Assembly: GCA_001771735.1 (NCBI GenBank)
Contig: MEUM01000035.1
Location: 1 to 7,591, forward strand
From: Caldifarciminota bacterium RBG_13_43_14
GTDB taxonomy: Bacteria > Hydrothermota > Tepidihabitantia > SM23-42
DNA length: 7,591 nucleotides
Direction of reading: 5' to 3'
Shown here: in pieces, positions 1-6,066 of the stretch
How the letters are laid out: each line of letters opens with the position of its first letter
Numbering within the stretch: the first letter of the stretch is position 1
Translations under genes and position numbers: made by a program
The notes under the pieces: model-generated
What the model was told of the DNA's origin: nothing
Database searches by the model: none
Seen by the model: the letters and a program-made list of their open reading frames with translations, nothing else

Positions 1-9
1 CTGAAATCC

Positions 10-71
10 AGTCTAACTTTCAAACGGCTTTAGTCTAATTTTATCTTTTCCACGGTATAGTTTTATCTTTG
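10..71. repeat. Short degenerate direct repeats, 22-base period
   Basis: The 82 bases downstream of the ARPP-1 gene are AT-rich and hold no gene I can support. AGTCTAA occurs at 10-16 and again at 32-38. TAATTTTATCTTT at 36-48 recurs with one change at 58-70. The matching T/A blocks start near 14, 36 and 58, giving a 22-base spacing. The copies are short and imperfect, so this may be chance in AT-rich sequence. No terminator hairpin is visible for the minus-strand gene that ends at 83. Confidence 0.3.
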
Positions 72-82
72 AGTTAACAGGT

Positions 83-1093
83 TTATTGATTTATTCTTTG
101 ATCGCGTCGCAAATCGAGACGAAGATCAGTATCATTGTCGATGATATTTTCGGTCGGGAAAAAGTCCATATGGACAACCGCCGATTGATAAACCAGTGCC
201 GAACCTTTGCCAAAATCAGCCGTCAGTTCGAACGTCTCTCCTTTGCCCGCCGTACCTCTTGAAACCTGGCGTGTATTGGTAAGGGCTTCACACAACGATT
301 CAATAGTTCCTTTATCGATCGAACTCTTTTCACCGCTGATGCCATCCATGGCATAGGACTTTAACAATTTTTTCCAATATTTTGACAAAAGCGAATTATT
401 GGCGAACAGATCAAAACAAATTATCCGATCGCCGGTACTGACGACGACACCGATCGTTGATTTGGAAAGAGATGGCAGTTTTTCGAATTTATTCGTGTAT
501 TCACCGATCTTTTTTTGCATCTCCGCATCTTCATAATTGGCTCGGACCGTTCTGGTTTCCGAGGCGATACCCAAATGATCCTGACTGGAGGCAATTTCAT
601 CCCATACTTCAGCCTGGCTTTCGCTTAACTTAGCAGCCTGCCGGACCGCATTCGGGACAAGGAGTTTCTCTGATTTGAATTCAGCTGAAACCGATGTCCA
701 GCGTCCATGTTCGACACAGTATACCGGCACTTCGATCCAGCCGCTTTTTGATGGTAATAATACATCTTCTTTGAGCATGCGATCCTGTTTGGCACCGCTG
801 ATCATTTCACCGGTAAGTATAAATACCATGCTGCTGCCATTATTCTTGATCTGTACTGAGTTGACATTGCCCGATCCAAGCTCCTTGATCTGCAGCCAGT
901 TTTTATCGGTTGCCTCATCCATGGTAATGTAATTTTGCAGGCTTAAGGTTTTACCCGCGATCAATGGAAATATCTTGAGGTTCTTGTATTCAACCGGATC
1001 GCCTACTTTGATATTATCAAGATAGGTCGAAATCACGTCGTTTTCTGCGTATAACAATACCGCAGCAATGATCAATATAGCAAGTTTTTTCAT
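83..1093 (-). CDS. Exported ARPP-1 / DUF6569-like protein
   Basis: A 336-residue protein with a short signal peptide: MKK, a hydrophobic run to about residue 15, then Ala-Glu. There is no lipobox Cys, so it is probably released to the periplasm or outside. The body resembles the ARPP-1 (DUF6569) family: VGDPVEYKNLKIFPL at 30-44, a TMDEA block near 58-62, TGEMISGAKQDRML at 94-107 and PVYCVEHGRW at 123-132. The later blocks Q160-x-x-VWDEI and, in the C-terminal half, a VVVSTGDRIICFDLF strand also fit. The family name comes from association with ADP-ribosylglycohydrolase and rhodanese/phosphatase domains; its biochemical role is not established and I assign none. The ATG at 1093 follows an excellent SD. 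The gene is divergent from pdxJ and appears to be a single transcription unit, with no neighbour before the window edge. Family assignment is from remembered motifs, without a profile search. Confidence 0.75.
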   Translation of the reverse strand: MKKLAILIIAAVLLYAENDVISTYLDNIKVGDPVEYKNLKIFPLIAGKTLSLQNYITMDEATDKNWLQIKELGSGNVNSVQIKNNGSSMVFILTGEMISGAKQDRMLKEDVLLPSKSGWIEVPVYCVEHGRWTSVSAEFKSEKLLVPNAVRQAAKLSESQAEVWDEIASSQDHLGIASETRTVRANYEDAEMQKKIGEYTNKFEKLPSLSKSTIGVVVSTGDRIICFDLFANNSLLSKYWKKLLKSYAMDGISGEKSSIDKGTIESLCEALTNTRQVSRGTAGKGETFELTADFGKGSALVYQSAVVHMDFFPTENIIDNDTDLRLDLRRDQRINQ

Positions 1094-1098
1094 TTTGG

Positions 1099-1107
1099 CC
1101 TCCTTCT
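1099..1107 (-). promoter_or_regulatory. Strong Shine-Dalgarno site of the ARPP-1 gene
   Basis: On the minus strand this reads AGAAGGAGG, a nine-base anti-SD match, five bases before the ATG at 1093. It fixes the start of the ARPP-1 gene and shows that this organism uses SD-led initiation, in contrast to pdxJ on the other side of the spacer. Confidence 0.85.
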
Positions 1108-1108
1108 A

Positions 1109-1136
1109 ATTATATAATACAATAATGATTAATCAA
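1109..1136 (-). promoter_or_regulatory. Candidate promoter for the ARPP-1 gene
   Basis: On the minus strand TTGATT (1136-1131) and TATAAT (1114-1109) are 16 bases apart. The -10 box is perfect and the -35 box matches TTGACA at four of six positions. The predicted transcript start, near 1102, would fall inside the SD at 1099-1107, which counts against this exact promoter. The overlapping TATTAT at 1119-1114 or another start is possible. Confidence 0.35.
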
Positions 1137-1160
1137 TATTCCCGTTTTCTTACCCTTTTG

Positions 1161-1188
1161 TTGACATACCTTGGTTTGTGAATATAAT
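1161..1188 (+). promoter_or_regulatory. Sigma-70 promoter of pdxJ operon, apparently leaderless
   Basis: A perfect TTGACA (1161-1166), a 16-base spacer and a perfect TATAAT (1183-1188) form a textbook housekeeping promoter. The usual distance from the -10 box puts the first transcribed base at about 1194-1196, on the ATG of pdxJ at 1194. No purine-rich SD lies between the -10 box and the ATG. The sequence therefore predicts a leaderless mRNA for the whole downstream operon. Confidence 0.8.
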
Positions 1189-1193
1189 TCCCA

Positions 1194-1910
1194 ATGGATT
1201 TATCGGTAAATGTCGATCACATTGCGACCTTGCGGGAAGCCCGCAAGGAAAACTTTCCGGATCCGGTATATGCGGCAATCGAGGCTGAATTGGGAGGTGC
1301 GGATGGTATTACCGTACATTTACGAGGCGACCGCCGACACATAAAAGACCGGGATCTGGAAATTATCCGCGGAGTGATCAAAACGCAACTAACCCTTGAA
1401 ATGGCCGCGACTCCGGAAATGCAGGAAATCGCGATGCGGGTAAAACCAGATGACGTAACTTTGGTCCCGGAATCACCGGGTGAAGTTACGACCCAGGGTG
1501 GTTTGAATTTATTGAATATTCAGCAGGATTTGAAATCATATGTTTCAAAACTGGTCAATGCAGGAATAAAAGTTGGCGGTTTTGTTGATCCGGACATGGA
1601 GCAAATCAAGGAAATGGCGCGTCTTGGAGTTCAGTATATTGAGATAAATACCGATGCATATTCGAAGTTGAGACCAGAACATAGCCGTGATGAGATCATA
1701 CGTATTGCCCGGGTCGCGAAAGCTGCGCGTCGTGAGAATCTCGTCGTTCATGCCGGTCACGGCTTGAATTATCGCAATATACGGCCATTATTACATTTGT
1801 TTGAAATTACAATGTATTCAATTGGATTTTCAATCGTGTCCCGTGCTATATTCACCGGGATGAAGCAGGCGACTACTGAAATGGCTAATATAATCAAAGG
1901 AGTAAAATGA
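1194..1910 (+). CDS. pdxJ: Pyridoxine 5'-phosphate synthase
   Basis: PdxJ condenses 1-deoxy-D-xylulose 5-phosphate with 3-amino-2-oxopropyl phosphate to pyridoxine 5'-phosphate, the last ring-forming step of the DXP-dependent vitamin B6 pathway; it is a cytoplasmic TIM barrel. The 238 residues match the usual length. Aligned by eye to E. coli PdxJ (offset 3), substrate and catalytic positions are kept: N6, D8-H9, R17, H42 (proton acceptor), R44, H49, E69 (base), T99, E150, H189 and G190 in HAGHGLNY. At the phosphate-binding GH pair (E. coli 215-216) this protein has G211-F212. The ATG at 1194 lies directly before the first barrel strand (LSVNVDHIATLR), so translation cannot start later without removing it. 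It has no SD because the promoter abuts the start. The stop overlaps the secD start (ATGA). Confidence 0.96.
   Translation: MDLSVNVDHIATLREARKENFPDPVYAAIEAELGGADGITVHLRGDRRHIKDRDLEIIRGVIKTQLTLEMAATPEMQEIAMRVKPDDVTLVPESPGEVTTQGGLNLLNIQQDLKSYVSKLVNAGIKVGGFVDPDMEQIKEMARLGVQYIEINTDAYSKLRPEHSRDEIIRIARVAKAARRENLVVHAGHGLNYRNIRPLLHLFEITMYSIGFSIVSRAIFTGMKQATTEMANIIKGVK
1896..1903 (+). promoter_or_regulatory. Shine-Dalgarno site of secD within pdxJ
   Basis: AAAGGAGT lies inside the last codons of pdxJ, with GGAG at 1899-1902, four bases before the secD ATG at 1907. The ATGA overlap plus this SD suggests translational coupling of secD to pdxJ. Confidence 0.8.
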
Positions 1911-3421
1911 AAAATATTTGGTTAAGAATTGGCATAGTTGTTTTTGCATTATTACTGGGTGTTTATGCGATCTATCCAACAATTCGTCTTTATACCGACA
2001 GCAATCTAAGCAAAGATGCCCAGGTAAAGCTTTCCAAACGCGCAATACATCTCGGATTGGACTTAAAAGGCGGGATGCATCTTGTATTGGAAATGGATAC
2101 TACTGATGTCAAAGAGAGCCCGGAAGATCTCCGTGATCGCGCATTCGAGATAATCAACAATCGAATTGATGAATTCGGCGTATATGAGCCGGTAATTGAA
2201 AAACAGTCGGGAGCAAGGATACTTGTCCAGCTCCCGGGAGTTGATCGGGATCGCGCAATAAGTTTGATCGAAAAAGTGGCGCATCTTGAGTTTGTTCTTG
2301 TTGCCGACGACAAAATCGAGGATATCATCCCTAAGATCGATAAATTGCTGGAGGCTCAGGATACTTCAGTTTTGGCTCAGCCCTTCTCATCATATCTGAT
2401 CGGAGTCGAGCGGGATATGGGTATGGATATACGCGATGAGGATTCGGTTCTTGCCGCAATCGAAAAAGCTGCTGAAGTGATACCAGCTGAATTACATTTT
2501 CTTTTTGGCCCCCGGGAGAGCTATCAGGGTCGTCAGGTAAAAAGATTATATCTTTTGAAAAAACAAGCTGAATTGACCGGTGAGGCGATTCGTGATGCCC
2601 GGCATCAGCCTGCCTCAAGCAGCGATCTCCAGCATATGGGAACCTGGCAGATCGCGATCGAGCTCGGACGAGAATATGGTCGGCAGTTCTCGTCCATAAC
2701 CGGGAGAAATATCGGCAAGCGATTGGCAATAATCCTTGATAATATCGTGCAATCGGCTCCGTTCATTCAGGAACGCATCCCGCAACCCAGGGCAGTCATC
2801 ACCGGCAGTTTTACGGCCGAGGAAGCACGGGATCTGGCAATTATTCTGAGGGCGGGTGCATTACCCGCTCCATTGAAGATCGTCGAAGAACGAACGGTCG
2901 GTCCAAGCCTGGGTCGTGACTCGATCAATAGCGGTATCCGGGCAGTGCTGATTGGAGCTGGTGTAGTTATTTTATTCATGCTGGTATATTATTCGTTTTC
3001 GGGTTTGGTCGCTAATCTTGCCCTGTTCTTGAATCTTTTTTTCCTGGTTGCGATCTTGAGCGTATTTCATGGCAGCTTAACCATGCCCGGTATTGCTGGT
3101 ATTGCCCTGACAATCGGTATGGCGGTCGATGCCAATGTACTTATCTTTGAGCGGATCCGGGAAGAGCTCAAGATCGGAAAAACGACCCGGACCGCGATCG
3201 ATCAGGGATTCAGCCGGGCGTGGATAACGATTTTTGATTCGAATGCCACGACCATCATCATCGGGATCATACTTTTTATATTTGGTAGTGGTCCAATTCG
3301 TGGTTTCGCACTAACCCTGACCATCGGTTTGATCACCAACCTGTTCACTGCCGTATTTGTTAGCCGGGTGATTTTTAATTATTTTACCTACAAGTTTGAT
3401 ATCAGAACACTGAGGATATAA
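1907..3421 (+). CDS. secD: Protein translocase subunit SecD
   Basis: SecD pairs with SecF in the inner membrane and uses proton (or sodium) motive force to pull exported proteins out of the SecYEG channel. The 504 residues make it shorter than E. coli SecD (about 615) but normal for many other bacteria. TM1 is at about 6-26 and is followed by the HLGLDLKGGMHLVLEM signature (48-63). The large extracytoplasmic P1 region runs to about 340, with its second half (IAIELG, SGR-like ITGRNIGKRLAIILD, PRAVITGSFTAEEARDLAIILRAGALPAPL) well conserved. Five more membrane helices follow from about 343 to 492. The TM4 signature GMAVDANVLIFERIREEL carries D408, equivalent to the essential Asp519 of E. coli. 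It overlaps pdxJ by four bases and is followed by secF after two bases; no yajC is next to it. Confidence 0.97.
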   Translation: MKNIWLRIGIVVFALLLGVYAIYPTIRLYTDSNLSKDAQVKLSKRAIHLGLDLKGGMHLVLEMDTTDVKESPEDLRDRAFEIINNRIDEFGVYEPVIEKQSGARILVQLPGVDRDRAISLIEKVAHLEFVLVADDKIEDIIPKIDKLLEAQDTSVLAQPFSSYLIGVERDMGMDIRDEDSVLAAIEKAAEVIPAELHFLFGPRESYQGRQVKRLYLLKKQAELTGEAIRDARHQPASSSDLQHMGTWQIAIELGREYGRQFSSITGRNIGKRLAIILDNIVQSAPFIQERIPQPRAVITGSFTAEEARDLAIILRAGALPAPLKIVEERTVGPSLGRDSINSGIRAVLIGAGVVILFMLVYYSFSGLVANLALFLNLFFLVAILSVFHGSLTMPGIAGIALTIGMAVDANVLIFERIREELKIGKTTRTAIDQGFSRAWITIFDSNATTIIIGIILFIFGSGPIRGFALTLTIGLITNLFTAVFVSRVIFNYFTYKFDIRTLRI

Positions 3422-3423
3422 TC

Positions 3424-4323
3424 ATGATTGAAATAGTAAAAGACACCAATATAGATTTTGTCGGACGAAGGAAATACGGATTCATTTTCTCGGGCATTGT
3501 GATAGCGATCGCATTATCGTTGATATTGATCAAGGGGCCAAATTACGGAATAGATTTTATGGGCGGTGCCTTGCTTCAGATCAGGTTCAGCGAATCCATT
3601 ACAACGGCGGAACTACGGAATACCCTTGCTCAGATTGGCTATGGACAAGCATCGATACAAGCCCTCGGTAAAGAGAAAAAAGAATATACCATAAGGGCAT
3701 CGATCAGTGATCCTGGTGAATTTGCTAAGGCATTACGAAATGAATTGACCGAAAACTATCCTCAGAATCAACAGGAAATACTGCGGGAAGAAACCGTCGA
3801 GCCCAAGATCGGCAGAGAATTGATGATCAAAATGTTCTGGGCAATAGCCCTGGCATTAGTTTTGATACTGATATATGTTTCCCTTCGTTTTGATTATCGT
3901 TTTGGCACCGCGGCGGTCATTGCCCTATTTCATGATGCGATCATAACGATCGGTGTATTAGTTCTGACCCAGCGTCAATTTTCGATCATTGTGGTCGGCG
4001 CTTTGCTTACCGTGATCGGTTATTCGATCAATGATTCGATAGTGGTCTCTGACCGGATCAGGGAAAACATGAAGAAGATGAGACGTGAGCCGTTCAATGT
4101 TGTGCTCAATACCGGTGTGAATGAAACGCTCTCCCGCACGCTACTCACACTTGGGACGACGCTGCTGGCAGTACTTGCCCTGCTGATATTCGGCGGTTCA
4201 GTGATTGCCGATTTTGCTTTCACCCTTTTGATCGGTTTCATTGTTGGTACCTATTCAACAATAATTATCGTGGGGGGCATTGTATCGGTCTGGGAAGAAA
4301 AATTTCCGAAAAAGAAAAAATAG
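3424..4323 (+). CDS. secF: Protein translocase subunit SecF
   Basis: SecF is the partner of SecD in the membrane motor for late steps of Sec export. The 299 residues are typical. TM1 is at about 18-36, then GIDFMGGALLQI (42-53) opens the periplasmic domain, which ends near EPKIGRELM (126-134). Five helices follow, at about 137-289. The TM4 signature GYSINDSIVVSDRIREN (199-215) and the following SRTLLT and GTTLLAVLALLIFGG blocks are classic SecF. The C-terminus ends in a lysine run (PKKKK). The ATG at 3424 has GAGG at 3412-3415, inside the secD end, eight bases upstream. The A-rich 3' end and TAG stop (4321-4323) are overlapped by the reading frame of pgpA, which sits in the -1 frame relative to secF. 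Confidence 0.97.
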   Translation: MIEIVKDTNIDFVGRRKYGFIFSGIVIAIALSLILIKGPNYGIDFMGGALLQIRFSESITTAELRNTLAQIGYGQASIQALGKEKKEYTIRASISDPGEFAKALRNELTENYPQNQQEILREETVEPKIGRELMIKMFWAIALALVLILIYVSLRFDYRFGTAAVIALFHDAIITIGVLVLTQRQFSIIVVGALLTVIGYSINDSIVVSDRIRENMKKMRREPFNVVLNTGVNETLSRTLLTLGTTLLAVLALLIFGGSVIADFAFTLLIGFIVGTYSTIIIVGGIVSVWEEKFPKKKK

Positions 4324-4766
4324 AGCTGGCCAAAAAAATACTCGCCACCGGGTTATATACCGGCTACCTCCCGATTGTACCGGCTACATTTAGCTGTGCA
4401 ATAAGCATTGTCATCTGGTATTTTTTATTCCCGATCAAGATTCTGTATTGTATCGTTGCGGTCATGCTTCTGTTGATTGGTTTTTATGTCAGTCATGATC
4501 TTGCCGGGAAGTGGGGAAAAGATCCGAAACAAATAGTGATCGATGAATATTCGGCTTTTTTGATACCCCTATTCTTCACGCCGATGCGTGTAATGCCTTT
4601 ATTGATCACCTTTATCTCTTTCCGGATCTTCGACATCTTAAAACCACCGCCTTTGAGACAGCTTGAGAAACTTCCGGGCGGATGGGGCATAATGCTCGAC
4701 GATATTGGTGCGGCGATTTATTCGTCGATCGTGATCCTGCTCATTACTCGTATTATTAAACTATAG
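4302..4766 (+). CDS. pgpA: Phosphatidylglycerophosphatase A, non-ATG start
   Basis: PgpA removes the terminal phosphate of phosphatidylglycerophosphate to give phosphatidylglycerol at the inner membrane. Numbered from an ATT at 4302 (154 residues), family blocks are: ATGLYTGYLPIVPATFSCA at 15-33 (compare VGFGSGLSPIVPGTMGS in E. coli), IVIDEY at 78-83 with D81/E82, FRIFDILKPPPLR at 107-119 and GGWGIMLDDIGAA at 126-138 with D133/D134. About four hydrophobic stretches fit a small membrane enzyme. The first ATG (4464) would delete the first block, so the real gene starts upstream, yet no ATG, GTG or TTG is in frame between 4149 and 4463. Candidates are ATT 4302 (GGGAAG four bases before it), ATA 4320 overlapping the secF stop, CTG 4326 just after it, or CTG 4290. 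The start given here is tentative; the function and stop are secure. In the family's SPxVPGT block, Gly is replaced by Ala28. Confidence 0.85.
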   Translation: MSEKEKIELAKKILATGLYTGYLPIVPATFSCAISIVIWYFLFPIKILYCIVAVMLLLIGFYVSHDLAGKWGKDPKQIVIDEYSAFLIPLFFTPMRVMPLLITFISFRIFDILKPPPLRQLEKLPGGWGIMLDDIGAAIYSSIVILLITRIIKL

Positions 4767-4776
4767 ATTCGATCCC

Positions 4777-5277
4777 ATGAAACGGACGAACATAAATGTA
4801 AGAATCAACATCAAACTGAAAACTCTTGCCAATATTCTGAAAAGCAGGAATTTAACGATGTCAGTCTGTGAATCCTGTACAGGCGGTATGCTGGGTTCGA
4901 TGATAACCAGTCTGCCGGGCAGTTCATTTTATTTTGCCGGCGGGATTATTGCTTATTCCAATGCGGTAAAAGAGAAATTTGGAATCCAGCATAGGATCTT
5001 GTTACGCTACGGTGCAGTGAGCAAGCAAACTGCCGGAGAAATGGCAAAGATCGCCAGACAACAGCTGATGACCGATATAGGAATAGGAATAACCGGGATC
5101 GCAGGTCCGGATGGCGGCAGTAAAGGCAAGCCGCTTGGCTTAGTATATATCGCGATCTCATCACATGATACCGTTCGGATCGAGCGCTATTTGCTCAAAG
5201 GGCGGCGCAATGAGATCCGGCACAAGGCATGCGACAAGGCATTAGATATGATCATCGATCAACTGCCAAGGAATTAG
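4777..5277 (+). CDS. pncC: Nicotinamide-nucleotide amidohydrolase, CinA C-terminal domain
   Basis: This 166-residue protein is a stand-alone CinA C-terminal domain, as in E. coli PncC, which deamidates nicotinamide mononucleotide to nicotinate mononucleotide and so recycles NAD breakdown products made mainly by DNA ligase. Signatures are VCESCTGGMLGSMITSLPGSS (about 30-50) with the likely catalytic S33, FYFAGGIIAYSNAVK (51-65) with Y60 and K65, GAVS (79-82), GITGIAGPDGGS (104-115) and KPLGLVYIAI (118-127). The N-terminal COG1058 (MoaB-like) domain of full CinA is absent and does not fit in the 10-base gap after pgpA. The N-terminus is about 15 residues longer and more basic than usual, and no good SD precedes the ATG at 4777, so the exact start is less sure. 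Cytoplasmic. Confidence 0.93.
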   Translation: MKRTNINVRINIKLKTLANILKSRNLTMSVCESCTGGMLGSMITSLPGSSFYFAGGIIAYSNAVKEKFGIQHRILLRYGAVSKQTAGEMAKIARQQLMTDIGIGITGIAGPDGGSKGKPLGLVYIAISSHDTVRIERYLLKGRRNEIRHKACDKALDMIIDQLPRN

Positions 5278-5287
5278 GTGAATTAGT

Positions 5288-6061
5288 TTGAAAATAATCA
5301 GATTATATTCCTGGAATGTTAACGGTTTACGTGCGATTTATAAAAAAGGATTTCTCTTGTGGTTGGAGAGCGCAAAGCCGGATATTGTCTCGATCCAGGA
5401 GACAAAAGCGAGTCCTGATCAATTGCCGGAAGAAATCAAATCAATTTCCGGCTATCATAGCTATTTTGTAGCGGCTGAACGCAAGGGGTATAGCGGGGTA
5501 GCTCTTTATGCAAAACCGGAACCACAGTTGGTCGCAAAGGGATTTGGTAATCTGGAATTTGATGTTGAAGGTCGAACTATTATTGCCGATTATGATGATT
5601 TTCTATTGTACAATATATATTTTCCGAACGGGAAATCTTCAAAAGAGAGGTTACAATATAAGCTCGCGTTCTATGATACATTACTCGATCATCTTGATGG
5701 AATATTGAAGAAGGACCGGAAAGTGATAGTCTGCGGTGATGTAAATACGGCTCACAACGAAATCGACCTGGCACGGCCCAAGGAGAACCGGAAAATTTCC
5801 GGATTTTTGCCTGAAGAGCGGGCCTGGATCGATCGATTGATCCAGGTTGGATTCCATGATGCTTTTCGTATCTTTAATAATGAGGGGGGCAATTATACTT
5901 GGTGGGATATGAAAACCAGCGCACGGGAGCGCAATGTCGGCTGGCGTATCGACTATTTCTTTATTAGCAATAATCTCTATGAGAACATTCGCGCCGCCTC
6001 GATATTCTCCGATGTGATGGGATCGGATCATTGTCCGATCAGCATCGAGCTCGAAATCTAA
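5288..6061 (+). CDS. xth: Exonuclease III family AP endonuclease
   Basis: This is an endonuclease/exonuclease/phosphatase-fold protein of the ExoIII/APE1 family, which cuts DNA at abasic sites and trims 3' ends in base-excision repair. Its 257 residues fit the usual length. The metal and catalytic residues are present: N10 and N12 (SWNVNGLRA), E38 (IQETKA), Y111 (YNIYFPNGK), D151 and N153 (CGDVNTAH), R163 (LARPKEN), W205-W206 (YTWWD), D222 (WRIDYFF), and D247-H248 (GSDHCPIS). The start is a TTG at 5288, supported by AGGTG at 5276-5280 that overlaps the pncC stop, seven bases before it; the family starts immediately before this strand, and no better start exists. Two hairpin-forming palindromes lie inside the coding sequence (5823-5846 and 6021-6040). 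The gene could equally be named exoA. Confidence 0.95.
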   Translation: MKIIRLYSWNVNGLRAIYKKGFLLWLESAKPDIVSIQETKASPDQLPEEIKSISGYHSYFVAAERKGYSGVALYAKPEPQLVAKGFGNLEFDVEGRTIIADYDDFLLYNIYFPNGKSSKERLQYKLAFYDTLLDHLDGILKKDRKVIVCGDVNTAHNEIDLARPKENRKISGFLPEERAWIDRLIQVGFHDAFRIFNNEGGNYTWWDMKTSARERNVGWRIDYFFISNNLYENIRAASIFSDVMGSDHCPISIELEI

Positions 6062-6066
6062 CAGTA

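Noticed and set aside
862..890. TTGACA-like box inside the ARPP-1 gene
   Set aside because: It is within coding sequence, has no matching -10 box at proper spacing and no gene to serve.
675..932. Plus-strand open frame of 85 residues inside the ARPP-1 gene
   Set aside because: It is antisense to a well-supported gene and has no SD and no recognisable motif; it is a shadow of the conserved gene.
2231..2240. CTCCCGGGAG perfect 10-base palindrome in secD
   Set aside because: It is short, coding and without further context; expected by chance at this length often enough to ignore.
2331..2729. Minus-strand open frame of 132 residues within secD
   Set aside because: It lies fully inside secD on the other strand, with no initiation signal or family motif.
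4464..4766. pgpA starting at its first ATG (100 residues)
   Set aside because: This start would remove the conserved first family block, which is plainly readable in frame upstream.
6031..6066. Longer thpR start at ATG 6031
   Set aside because: The extra residues overlap the conserved SDH end of xth and do not resemble family N-termini, which begin at MRTFLAVE (6067).
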